A stretch of 10,390 nucleotides of DNA from Clostridia bacterium (GCA_900754175.1 CAAEBS010000122.1:1-10390); one strand, 5' to 3'; shown: positions 1 through 7,386, counted from the first letter of the stretch. Program-made: numbers and translations. The notes: generated from the sequence alone by a model not told the origin.

Positions 1-40
1 AATATCAAAAGCCTGCGGAGCCGCCCGCTTCGTGTGGGTA

Positions 41-78
41 TAAAAAAGCTCCCGATGGATGACGCCATCAGGAGCTTT
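41..78 (-). terminator. Intrinsic terminator of the tRNA-Leu gene
   Basis: Read on the minus strand, AAAGCTCC (78-71) pairs perfectly with GGAGCTTT (52-45). A second helix, GATGG with CCATC (54-58/65-69), lies inside, separated by one mismatch (53/70), with a 6-nt loop. The stem is followed by a run of six T on the minus strand, counting those at its base (47-42). This is a textbook Rho-independent terminator. Its stem begins at the last base of the encoded CCA end of the tRNA, so terminator and tRNA 3' end share a base. Confidence 0.9.
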
Positions 79-164
79 GGTGCCGGAAGCGGGGGTCGAA
101 CCCGCACGGTATCGCTACCACTGGATTTTGAGTCCAGCACGTCTGCCAATTCCATCATTCCGGC
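78..164 (-). tRNA. tRNA-Leu (anticodon CAA), CCA encoded
   Basis: Read on the minus strand, the 7-bp acceptor stem GCCGGAA/TTCCGGC is formed by 164-158 and 88-82, with discriminator A at 81 and an encoded CCA at 80-78. The anticodon stem CTGGA/TCCAG encloses the loop CTCAAAA, giving anticodon CAA, which decodes the leucine codon UUG. A long variable arm follows (GGTA, loop GCGA, TACC), as expected for a class II tRNA such as Leu. The T arm is GCGGG-TTCGACC-CCCGC. All cloverleaf elements are present and nothing looks broken. It has its own promoter upstream and a terminator directly downstream, so it is a monocistronic tRNA unit. Confidence 0.97.
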
Positions 165-195
165 AAATGGAAAGCCCTGCGACATCACGCTTGAT

Positions 196-225
196 ATTAT
201 AACACATCAAAGGCTTCTGTGTCAA
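196..225 (-). promoter_or_regulatory. Sigma-A-type promoter of tRNA-Leu
   Basis: On the minus strand a perfect -35 TTGACA (225-220) and a perfect -10 TATAAT (201-196) are separated by 18 bp. Transcription would start near position 188-190, about 25 nt before the mature tRNA 5' end at 164. Consensus boxes at both positions fit a strong stable-RNA promoter. The octamer TTGATATT occurs at 191-198 and again at 233-240; its meaning is unknown. Confidence 0.88.
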
Positions 226-264
226 GGGCTTTTTGATATTTGAATAAATTTTATGCGCTTTCTT

Positions 265-834
265 TCAGCCGGCGATCTGCTCGTTTGCCGGCTCCGGCGC
301 CTCCTGCGGAAAATGGCAGTCTTTCAGGCACCCCTTATAGACGGGTTTCATCTCTTTTATGGCAAGAAAATCGTTCGGCTTCATGATGTACGGGTTCTTG
401 GGCAGTTTTACGGCGTTGGCATTCTGCAGGAGAATGGCGACGAACTGAGAACAGGTGAATTTGAATTTCCGCCTGATTGGGATTCCGAGCAGCATCGGAA
501 CCATTCCGGCAAAATTATAGGTCGCTTCTTTCTCGTGTTCCCAGTAGTAGCAGATCTGATTCTGAATGGAATCGTAGGCTTCGTCGGTCACCTCCAGCTC
601 ATAGAGAGCGGCGGGGGTATCCGGGTATTTGGCAAAGATGTTTTTGTGCGTGTCCTCGGAGATCAGACCGGAGATAAACGGATTGTTGATCTTTCTTCTG
701 GCGTAGCTGTAAAATCCGCCGGTGTCCGGACGGATAGCAATGGAGATGTGGGAGAAAGGACCGGTTGTGAAAAGGCGGATTGCCTTTGCGGGAATGGTAT
801 CGGTCCGTGAAAACAGAATATAGACCTTTTTCAT
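265..834 (-). CDS. Permuted NlpC/P60 (YiiX-like) cysteine hydrolase family protein
   Basis: The product is 189 aa. It resembles an uncharacterised Firmicutes family of small proteins with the circularly permuted papain-like (YiiX/NlpC-P60) fold, in which the catalytic His precedes the Cys. Here the candidate pair is His29 in FSHISIAI and Cys128 in TCSQFVA. Family-like segments between them include NPFISG (about 51-56) and the stretch IFAKYPDT...LYELEVTDEAYDSI (about 66-90). No signal peptide or membrane segment is visible, so a cytoplasmic location is inferred, which is odd for a peptidoglycan hydrolase; the substrate could be another amide or thioester. The start at 834 is well supported by AAAGGAGG (minus strand, 848-841) six nt upstream and by an extended -10 promoter further upstream. 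A 7-bp inverted repeat (267-273/287-293) overlaps the stop but has no T-run. The gene lies upstream of the tRNA on the same strand but is probably a separate unit. The fold assignment is fairly sure; the reaction is unknown. Confidence 0.87.
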   Translation of the reverse strand: MKKVYILFSRTDTIPAKAIRLFTTGPFSHISIAIRPDTGGFYSYARRKINNPFISGLISEDTHKNIFAKYPDTPAALYELEVTDEAYDSIQNQICYYWEHEKEATYNFAGMVPMLLGIPIRRKFKFTCSQFVAILLQNANAVKLPKNPYIMKPNDFLAIKEMKPVYKGCLKDCHFPQEAPEPANEQIAG

Positions 835-860
835 ACTACACCTCCTTTATCGGATATTGC

Positions 861-910
861 GCCGGAAACGGGTCTTCGGACAACGTCACCATTATACCAC
901 ATTTTCCGGC
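861..910. repeat. 8-bp inverted repeat around the YiiX-like gene promoter
   Basis: GCCGGAAA at 861-868 and TTTCCGGC at 903-910 are perfect inverted copies 34 nt apart. One arm lies in the leader and the other between the -10 and -35 boxes of the minus-strand promoter. TTCCGGCA occurs again at 993-1000 inside the divergent promoter. The arrangement could be a repressor operator or a chance repeat; no binding protein can be named. Confidence 0.35.
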
Positions 911-919
911 AGGATGCAA
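891..919 (-). promoter_or_regulatory. Extended -10 promoter of the YiiX-like gene
   Basis: On the minus strand TATAAT (896-891) is preceded by TGG, giving an extended -10 element. A weak -35, TTGCAT (919-914), lies 17 bp upstream. Transcription would start near 884, leaving a leader of about 50 nt before the ATG at 834. The -10 is perfect; the -35 matches consensus at only three of six bases. Confidence 0.7.
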
Positions 920-986
920 CAGAATCTGTAAAAAAGCACTTTATTTCACAGGATTTTCAGGAAAGCATGAAAATTTCAAAAATGTA

Positions 987-1015
987 TTTCAATTCCGGCA
1001 ATTTTATGGTATAAT
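987..1015 (+). promoter_or_regulatory. Extended -10 promoter of the GH-like gene / dnaE operon
   Basis: TATAAT at 1010-1015 is preceded by TGG (1007-1009), an extended -10. A poor -35, TTTCAA (987-992), sits 17 bp upstream. Transcription would start near 1022, about 50 nt before the ATG at 1073. No other promoter is obvious before dnaE, so this may also drive dnaE. It mirrors the divergent promoter at 891-919. Confidence 0.72.
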
Positions 1016-1072
1016 GTAAGTAGATTTTTTTTCGGTCGTGCAACCATGCCGGAGGAAAGGAGGAGAGAAGCT

Positions 1073-3427
1073 ATGAAAAAACTGATCCCGATACTGCTTG
1101 CGCTCTGTATCGTTTTTTCCTGCGTGCCGCTTACGGTCTTTGCCGAAGATACCCCGGAAGATGCGACGGCGGGCAGTCATAAGGTTCTGGACGACAATGC
1201 GCTCTCCTTTTCCTGTACCTACAATGCGGACACCGGCGTTATCAACGTTGCCGGTACGGTGAACCACGATATCATGGTCATGCACAACAATTACACACTG
1301 GAAGTATATGCCGTACTGCCCGGAGATGACACGGAAAATGTGGTGGGAGCCGAGGACAGGGATCCGCTGGCGACCGCTCTGATCTCGATAAAATTTCAGT
1401 TTTCGCTGACCATAAAGGAAACGATCGAAAAGTATTCCCGGTATGCGCTGGCGCTCCGCTCGCCGGAGGGAGAGGTGCTTTTGCACACCGACGCCAAGTA
1501 CCCGGAGATCCCCGCCCAGAGTGGCAGGGAGGAGAGCGCTTACCGGTACAAGGGAATCGAAAGCTCGCTTACCTCGTCGGCGGGAAACGCCTATCCCGGC
1601 ACGGCGCTGATCGAAGTGGATCTGTCGGAGCTGATCAGCACGGGAACGGGTGGATTGCTGTACCAGAACGACGGCAATCATATTTATTTTGACAAGGCGT
1701 ATGTGGAAAGAACCGACGCCCGGGTGCGGACCTTTGCCGCCTCCGGCACCGAGGTATATTTCCGTCTGGTCGTGCCGGAAAAGGCGATCCTTTCCAACCT
1801 TCTGCCGTCGGAGATCCTGGATCTGCCGGAATACGACCTGGGAAGCGAAAAGGGTTTGACCACGCTGGACACGGCGATCAGCTTTCTGGCGGAACGCTAT
1901 CAGAAGGAGAGTAGCCGGGAGGTCGTGGGCTTTATCATCGGGCGGCAGGCGGATATCCCGGTAACCACCGGGTCGGTCTGGCTGTCGCTGGAGGACTACG
2001 CCGAGCTGTACACGCTCTACGTTACGATCATCGCCCGTGCGGCAAGACAGAAAAATCCGGCGCTGGATATCGTGATCCCGTTTTCTTCCCGCAACGACTA
2101 TGCCGGCAGTGAAACTGCCGTGACGGGCGGATATTCGCCGGCGGCGCTGTTGGAGAGCCTGCTGGACCGCTTTGACAGCCGGATCGGGGGAGATTTTTCG
2201 GTCCGCACGCTGATCGAATCCGACGCTCTGCCGTTTGACGTGGATATGCCGACAGAGCGTATCGACATGACGACCGTTCCCGACGACGGGAAACTTCATG
2301 CGGACAATCTGGCGGTTTACGAAAGCTTTCTGGAAAAGATGCGGGAAGCCTATAAGAGTGCGCCGGAGTCCTTCCTGTTCGTCTGGAAGCCGCCCGCCGA
2401 CCTGTGCGGCAATATGCTTGCCTGCGTCTATGCTTACAGCTATTACCGGCTGATCGGATACGATAAGATCAGTGCCTTTGTGGTTTCTCTGCGAAACAGC
2501 GAGGATGCGGGAATTCAGACCCGGTTTTACGATATCCGGCGGATCTTTAACGGGATCGACACTGCCAATTCCTTTACGGTGACGGCGCCGCTTCTCACTT
2601 ATTTCGGAGCTGGCACCTGGAGCGGTGTGCTCCGGGGCATCGACGTAAACGCCGGAAATATGCGTAATATTTATCATATGCGCTATCTGCAAACGCTTCC
2701 GTCCAATATCATCGGACATTTTGCTTATTTTGATTTTTCAAGTCCGGTCAATCTGGACGACTGGTATCAGGGGGTATCCTGCGGCGGACTGAAGCTGGAT
2801 TATACCTCCCTTGGCGAGCGGGCGCTGAAAGTGACCCTGACCGAGCCGGCGGGGAGCGGAGAGTATTCCGAATTTCTGTGCCTGTACGAGTACCCGGAAA
2901 ATCTGATCTACACGCCGTATATCACCATGACCATGGAGATCGGACTGCCCGAGGGACAGGAGGAAAGCACCGATTTGTACGAAATCCGCATCGCCACGGG
3001 AAGCGGTGCAAACAGCGCCGTGATGTCTTTGGTGTTGCGGGCGGGAGAGCGGACCGGCATTTCCTTTGACCTGTCTGACTTTACGAAAGCCTGCTATTCC
3101 GACTACTGGAAGATCAGCGTGCGCCCCCTGAGCGGCGGCAGTGAGGCGGTGTCTCTCTGGCTGTACGACATCACCGGACATTCCACGGAATACCATTCGG
3201 AGGAGCTGGGCAAACTGATCGAACAGGAGCGGCTCCGCATCCGGAATCAGTCTGCCGGGGATGACAACGGCGGCGACGGCAATGCGGCGCTGAAAATCGG
3301 ATTTGCCATTTTTGCGGTGGTTGCCGTAGTGGGCGCCGGGCTGTTTGTCGCTCTGCGCCAGAGGGAAAATTCCCTGGAAGCGGCGCAGGAAGCCGATGAA
3401 AAGAAGAAAAACGAAAAGAAACGGTAA
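1073..3427 (+). CDS. Secreted, C-terminally anchored DUF5722-like (degenerate glycoside-hydrolase-like) protein
   Basis: The product is 784 aa. ATG 1073 is chosen because AAAGGAGG lies at 1056-1063; an in-frame ATG nine codons earlier (1046) has no such site. Residues 1-24 form a signal peptide (MKK, hydrophobic core, cleavage probably after VFA). A beta-rich region (about 28-165) is followed by a barrel-like region (about 165-540), a second beta-sandwich-like region (about 550-715), a transmembrane helix (742-761) and a 23-residue Lys/Glu-rich cytoplasmic tail. The barrel resembles DUF5722/GH-like proteins in FLAERYQ...VVGFIIG (about 271-290) and in an AYAYY-type helix followed by a strand and a C-terminal YDIRRIFNGIDT. 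Where such proteins usually read IIGNE, this one reads IIGRQ (288-292), and the equivalent of a SEQG motif reads FVWKPP (436-441), so the catalytic acids may be lost. It would sit outside the cell and may bind glycan. dnaE follows after 29 nt, suggesting co-transcription. The gene call and topology are firm; the family is recognised from memory and less certain. Confidence 0.9.
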   Translation: MKKLIPILLALCIVFSCVPLTVFAEDTPEDATAGSHKVLDDNALSFSCTYNADTGVINVAGTVNHDIMVMHNNYTLEVYAVLPGDDTENVVGAEDRDPLATALISIKFQFSLTIKETIEKYSRYALALRSPEGEVLLHTDAKYPEIPAQSGREESAYRYKGIESSLTSSAGNAYPGTALIEVDLSELISTGTGGLLYQNDGNHIYFDKAYVERTDARVRTFAASGTEVYFRLVVPEKAILSNLLPSEILDLPEYDLGSEKGLTTLDTAISFLAERYQKESSREVVGFIIGRQADIPVTTGSVWLSLEDYAELYTLYVTIIARAARQKNPALDIVIPFSSRNDYAGSETAVTGGYSPAALLESLLDRFDSRIGGDFSVRTLIESDALPFDVDMPTERIDMTTVPDDGKLHADNLAVYESFLEKMREAYKSAPESFLFVWKPPADLCGNMLACVYAYSYYRLIGYDKISAFVVSLRNSEDAGIQTRFYDIRRIFNGIDTANSFTVTAPLLTYFGAGTWSGVLRGIDVNAGNMRNIYHMRYLQTLPSNIIGHFAYFDFSSPVNLDDWYQGVSCGGLKLDYTSLGERALKVTLTEPAGSGEYSEFLCLYEYPENLIYTPYITMTMEIGLPEGQEESTDLYEIRIATGSGANSAVMSLVLRAGERTGISFDLSDFTKACYSDYWKISVRPLSGGSEAVSLWLYDITGHSTEYHSEELGKLIEQERLRIRNQSAGDDNGGDGNAALKIGFAIFAVVAVVGAGLFVALRQRENSLEAAQEADEKKKNEKKR

Positions 3428-3456
3428 GGCGTGCGCCTGCCGGAGAGGAGAGAGCA

Positions 3457-6400
3457 ATGGCGGGATTTGTCCATCTTCATCTGCACAGTGAATACAGTCT
3501 TCTGGACGGAGCCTGCCGGATCTCCGAGATTCCGAAGCGTGCCGCCGAGAGCGGTCACACTGCCGTTGCCCTGACCGACCACGGCAATATGTACGGTGCG
3601 GTCGCCTTTTATCAGGCGTGCCGGAAGGAGGGCGTCAAGCCGATCATCGGCTGTGAGGTTTACGTTGCCTCCGGCTCACGGTTTGAACGCACGCCGGGTG
3701 CGGACGGCAAAGCCAACCACCTGGTGCTTTTGTGCGAAAACGAGCAGGGTTACCGGAATCTGATATGGCTGGTCTCCAAGGGCTATACCGAGGGATTTTA
3801 TTCCAAGCCCCGGATCGACATGGAGCTTTTGCGGGAGCACAGCGAGGGTCTGATTGCGCTTTCCGCCTGCCTTGCCGGAAAGATTCCGTCGCTCCTTCTG
3901 CGGGGAGAATACGATGCGGCAAAGCAGTATGCCATGGAAATGCGGGAGCTTTTCGGCGAGGATCGCTTCTATATAGAATTGCAGAATCACGGGCTGAACG
4001 AGCAGATACAGATTCTGCCGGAGCTTTGGCGGCTGGCGCAGGAGTGCGGCATCGGGGTGGTGGCGACCAACGACTGCCACTATCTGCGGCGGGAAAACGC
4101 CCAGACCCAGGCGGTGCTGATGTGTATTCAGACCAACACCAAGATCACCGACGGGCGCCCCATCGGCTTTGAGACCGATGAATTCTACTACAAGACCACC
4201 GACGAAATGCGGATGCTTTTCGCCAAATACGAGGGGGCACTGGAGAACACTGTAAAGATTGCGGAGCGGTGCAATTTTGAGTTTCATTTTGACGCCCCGA
4301 AACTGCCTTCCTTCCCGACGCCGGACGGCAAGGAGGCGTCGGCTTACCTCCGGGAGCTTACCGAGGAGGGCTTGCAGCGCCGGCTTGCGGACGGAACGCT
4401 TGTGTGGGAACCGCAGGGGGAGCAGGTCTACCGGGACCGTATCTCTTACGAGCTTGGCGTGATCGCACAGATGGGCTATTCCGACTATTTCCTGATCGTG
4501 CAGGATTATGTAAACTACGCACGTTCCCACAACATTCCGGTAGGACCGGGCAGAGGCTCGGGGGCGGGAAGTCTGGTGGCGTTTCTGATCGGGATCACCG
4601 ACGTGGATCCGATCAAGTTCAATCTGCTGTTTGAACGGTTTCTGAACCCGGAGCGGGTCAGTATGCCGGATATCGACGTGGACTTCTGCTACAACCGCCG
4701 GGACGAGGTCATCCGGTATATGTTTGAGCGCTATGGAAACGACCACGTGGCGCAGATCATTGCGTTCGGTACGCTGGCGGCACGGGCGGCGGTCCGTGAC
4801 GTGGGGCGGGCGCAGGACCTGCCGTATGCCGACGTGGATGCGGTGGCACGGGCGATCCCGCAGGAGCTTGGGATCACGCTCAGGCGTGCGCTGGAGTTGC
4901 CGGAGCTGAAGACGCTTTACGACGGCTCCGACAAAGTGAAAAAGCTTGTGGACACCGCCCTGGAGCTGGAGGGGATGCCGAGAAACGTGACGGTCCATGC
5001 GGCGGGAATCGTAGTGACCGATCTTCCCGTGACCCAGTACGTTCCGCTGGCGGTCAGCAACAGTACGGTCGTGACCCAGTTCGACATGGATACCATTGCG
5101 CACCTCGGACTGCTGAAATTCGACTTTCTTGCCCTGCGGTACCTGACCATTATTCAGGACACCTGCGATGCGATACGGGAAGAGGAGCCGTCGTTTGATC
5201 TCAAAAAGATCCCCTTTGACGACGCCGCAACCTTTGAAACGGTCTCGCAGGGAAAGACGCTCGGGCTGTTCCAGCTGGAATCGTCCGGAATGAGGCAGAT
5301 GCTGACCGAGCTGATGCCTGACTGCCTGGAGGACATCATTGCGGCAATTGCGCTGTACCGCCCGGGACCGATGGATTCCATTCCGCAGTATATCGAAGCA
5401 CGTCACCACCCGGAGCGGGTGAAGTATGCGCACCCGGCACTGGAGCCGATTTTGCGCTCCACCTACGGCTGTACGGTCTATCAGGAGCAGGTGATGAGCA
5501 TTTTCCGGGTTATTGCCGGATACACCTACGGGCACGCCGACATTGTGCGCCGTGCCATGGCAAAGAAAAAAGCCGACGTGCTGAAAGCAGAGCGGGAAAG
5601 CTTTCTTTCGGGAGCGGCGAAAAACGGCGTGGCGCCGGATGTGGCGGAGCGTCTGTTTGACGATATGGAGTCCTTTGCCAATTACGCCTTCAACAAGAGC
5701 CATGCGGCGGCATACGCCGTGATCTCTTATCAGACCGCCTATCTCAAGACCCATTATCCCCGCCAATATATGGCGGCGCTGATGACCTCGGTCCTCGGCA
5801 ATCTCGGCAAGCTGGCGGAATATATCGCAGAGTGCACCCGCTACGGCATCCGGGTGATGCCGCCGGACATCAATGAGAGCCGGCTGTTGTTCCACGCCAC
5901 CGAGGGCGGGATCGTGTTCGGTCTGCTCGCCCTGAAAAACGTGGGCAGGCAGTTCATCGACTCGATCATACAGGAGCGGAAAAGCGGCAGATTCCGTGAT
6001 TTTGAGGACTTTGTACGCCGGATGGCGCCTTATGATCTCAACCGCCGGATGGTGGAATCGCTCATCAAGGCAGGCGCCTTTGACACCCTCGGGGTCTACC
6101 GGAGCCGGCTGTTGGCTTCCTATGAAAAGCTGATCGACATTTCGGCAGAGAAAAACCGGAACAACCTGGTCGGACAGCTGGATATGTTTTCGATCGCTTC
6201 CGACGCCGGAGAGGTTGCCGGGCGCTTTGAATACCCGCCGCTTCCCGATTTTTCGCTCCGGGACAAACTGATGCTGGAAAAGGAAAGCTCCGGAATGTAT
6301 TTCTCGGGGCATCTGCTCGACAGTTACAGCCGCCACGTTGAGGCGCTTGGCGTGCAGAGTGTTTCCGAGCTGAGCGATCCCGAAACGGTGCAGGAAAAGC

Positions 6401-6981
6401 AGGCGGCAAGAATTGCCGGCATCGTTTCCGCCGTTACCTACAAAACGACCCGGAAAAACGAAAAAATGGCGTTTATCCGGGTGGAGGACCGCTATGGGGA
6501 AATGGAATGTCTGATCTTCCCGGGGCAGCTTGCGCAGTATGCCGGGTTGATTCATGCCGATGCGGCGTTGCTTTTGTACGGAAATCTTTCGGTGCGGGAG
6601 GACGAGCCGGTGAAAATGCTGGTGTCGGGCGTGGAGGCGCTGATCGAAAACTCACGTTATTCCGCAACGTCGCAGGCGCATCCGGACAAGACGGAGCCGG
6701 CGCAGGCTCCCGAAAAAAGCCATGCGGCGCCGCCGGTTACCCCCAGGTCCGATACGGCGCAACCGATCCGCAAGGTATATCTGCGGGTGCCGGACAAGGA
6801 GAGCAGGGCATACCGCAAGGCAATGAACCTGGTGGAGATCTTTGAAGGCGGCGTCCGGGTGATCTTTTTTGACAAGTCCACGGGCACCTACACCGATTCT
6901 TCGGTTGGCGTGACCCCCACTCCCTTTGTCCTCGGCGAGCTGAGGGCGGTTCTCGGGGAGGAAAACGTGGTGGTGCGCTGA
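3457..6981 (+). CDS. dnaE: DNA polymerase III subunit alpha (DnaE)
   Basis: The product is 1174 aa, close to the E. coli DnaE length. DnaE is the replicative C-family DNA polymerase; Firmicutes usually also carry PolC, with DnaE extending primers on the lagging strand. The PHP domain (about 1-275) has every metal-ligand position of active PHP exonucleases: His8, His10, Asp17, His42, Glu67, His88, Cys138, Asp206 and His208. The polymerase core contains PGRGSGAGS (364-372), catalytic Asp405 and Asp407 in MPDIDVDF, and the third acid Asp556 in KFDF. A helix-hairpin-helix region lies near 815-840. QLDMF (907-911) is a beta-clamp-binding motif. An OB fold (about 984-1060), an Ala/Pro-rich linker (about 1068-1104) and a small C-terminal domain (about 1106-1174) follow. 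The start is supported by GGAGAGGAG just upstream of ATG 3457. The commonly adjacent pfkA is absent; a convergent BofC-like gene follows instead, with touching stops. Confidence 0.98.
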   Translation: MAGFVHLHLHSEYSLLDGACRISEIPKRAAESGHTAVALTDHGNMYGAVAFYQACRKEGVKPIIGCEVYVASGSRFERTPGADGKANHLVLLCENEQGYRNLIWLVSKGYTEGFYSKPRIDMELLREHSEGLIALSACLAGKIPSLLLRGEYDAAKQYAMEMRELFGEDRFYIELQNHGLNEQIQILPELWRLAQECGIGVVATNDCHYLRRENAQTQAVLMCIQTNTKITDGRPIGFETDEFYYKTTDEMRMLFAKYEGALENTVKIAERCNFEFHFDAPKLPSFPTPDGKEASAYLRELTEEGLQRRLADGTLVWEPQGEQVYRDRISYELGVIAQMGYSDYFLIVQDYVNYARSHNIPVGPGRGSGAGSLVAFLIGITDVDPIKFNLLFERFLNPERVSMPDIDVDFCYNRRDEVIRYMFERYGNDHVAQIIAFGTLAARAAVRDVGRAQDLPYADVDAVARAIPQELGITLRRALELPELKTLYDGSDKVKKLVDTALELEGMPRNVTVHAAGIVVTDLPVTQYVPLAVSNSTVVTQFDMDTIAHLGLLKFDFLALRYLTIIQDTCDAIREEEPSFDLKKIPFDDAATFETVSQGKTLGLFQLESSGMRQMLTELMPDCLEDIIAAIALYRPGPMDSIPQYIEARHHPERVKYAHPALEPILRSTYGCTVYQEQVMSIFRVIAGYTYGHADIVRRAMAKKKADVLKAERESFLSGAAKNGVAPDVAERLFDDMESFANYAFNKSHAAAYAVISYQTAYLKTHYPRQYMAALMTSVLGNLGKLAEYIAECTRYGIRVMPPDINESRLLFHATEGGIVFGLLALKNVGRQFIDSIIQERKSGRFRDFEDFVRRMAPYDLNRRMVESLIKAGAFDTLGVYRSRLLASYEKLIDISAEKNRNNLVGQLDMFSIASDAGEVAGRFEYPPLPDFSLRDKLMLEKESSGMYFSGHLLDSYSRHVEALGVQSVSELSDPETVQEKQAARIAGIVSAVTYKTTRKNEKMAFIRVEDRYGEMECLIFPGQLAQYAGLIHADAALLLYGNLSVREDEPVKMLVSGVEALIENSRYSATSQAHPDKTEPAQAPEKSHAAPPVTPRSDTAQPIRKVYLRVPDKESRAYRKAMNLVEIFEGGVRVIFFDKSTGTYTDSSVGVTPTPFVLGELRAVLGEENVVVR

Positions 6982-7386
6982 TTACCCGGTGTAATCCTCG
7001 ATCAGCGCAAGAAGCGCTTTCCGGGAGTGCACTTCAATGCCTTCCTCCAGCAACCGCTGGTCGGTTTTCGGCAGGGTATAGAGGTAAACGTCCAGCACCT
7101 CGATCAGCGTGCCGTCCCGGTCAAAGACGCCGATCTTTCCCTGATAGGCTTTCAGGACCCAATCTTCGTTTTCTTTTTCGTCCCCGGAATCTTCGGATTC
7201 CGGGGATTTGTTGATATAGACGTAAATGTATTCGGTCTGTTGATCCCCGGCGACGGGCTTTTCGCCGGAATTGCCCGGGATGCGGGAGCGCTTCTGACAG
7301 ACGATAGCAATGGCAATGACAAAGCCAAGCATCAGAAGGCAGTACAGGGCGGTAAAAAAGAAGGAGCGGCGGCTGGTGTGACTCAT
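6982..7386 (-). CDS. BofC C-terminal-domain-like single-pass membrane protein
   Basis: The product is 134 aa. ATG 7386 is preferred because GGAGAG lies 6-7 nt upstream on the minus strand; the frame stays open upstream to 7662, but that extension runs antisense into the PBP gene and encodes a low-complexity Phe/Lys-rich stretch. Residues 1-7 are cytoplasmic, 9-30 form a transmembrane helix or uncleaved signal anchor, 31-75 are a polar acidic linker (SPESEDSGDEKENE), and 76-134 form a compact domain. That domain (WVLKAYQGKIGVFDRDGTLIEV...LPKTDQRLLEEGIEV...LLALIEDYTG, shown in parts) matches the pattern of BofC C-terminal domains in clostridial proteins. BofC in Bacillus restrains the SpoIVB protease during sporulation; whether this short relative does so is unknown. 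Its stop TAA abuts the TGA of dnaE. A perfect palindrome (7181-7206) lies in the linker-coding part. Confidence 0.85.
   Translation of the reverse strand: MSHTSRRSFFFTALYCLLMLGFVIAIAIVCQKRSRIPGNSGEKPVAGDQQTEYIYVYINKSPESEDSGDEKENEDWVLKAYQGKIGVFDRDGTLIEVLDVYLYTLPKTDQRLLEEGIEVHSRKALLALIEDYTG
7181..7206 (+). other. Perfect 11-bp hairpin with UUCG tetraloop, possible dnaE terminator
   Basis: TCCCCGGAATC (7181-7191) and GATTCCGGGGA (7196-7206) are perfect complements enclosing TTCG, closed by C-G, so plus-strand RNA would form the exceptionally stable C(UUCG)G hairpin. It is followed by ATTTGTTG, a poor U-tract. It lies about 200 nt past the dnaE stop, inside the convergent BofC-like gene. A second hairpin follows at 7247-7253/7262-7268 (CCGGCGA/TCGCCGG). 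Terminator function on the plus strand is inferred, not shown. Confidence 0.5.

Noticed and set aside
34..243. 69-codon open frame across the tRNA region
   Set aside because: It runs antisense through the tRNA, its terminator and promoter, and has no ribosome site.
267..293. 7-bp inverted repeat AGCCGGC/GCCGGCT at the end of the YiiX-like gene as a terminator
   Set aside because: It overlaps the stop codon and no T-run follows on the minus strand, so terminator function is not supported.
1046..1072. Upstream in-frame ATG as start of the GH-like gene
   Set aside because: It would put nine charged residues before the signal peptide and lacks a ribosome site, while AAAGGAGG is placed correctly for ATG 1073.
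1004..2719. 571-codon open frame on the minus strand opposite the GH-like gene
   Set aside because: It is antisense to a gene with a clear ribosome site, signal peptide and membrane anchor; its own protein is Arg/His-rich and shows no domain.
3676..6555. 959-codon open frame on the minus strand opposite dnaE
   Set aside because: It is entirely antisense to a certain dnaE, has a His/Arg/Gln-rich composition with no family pattern, and is expected from codon bias in GC-rich genes.
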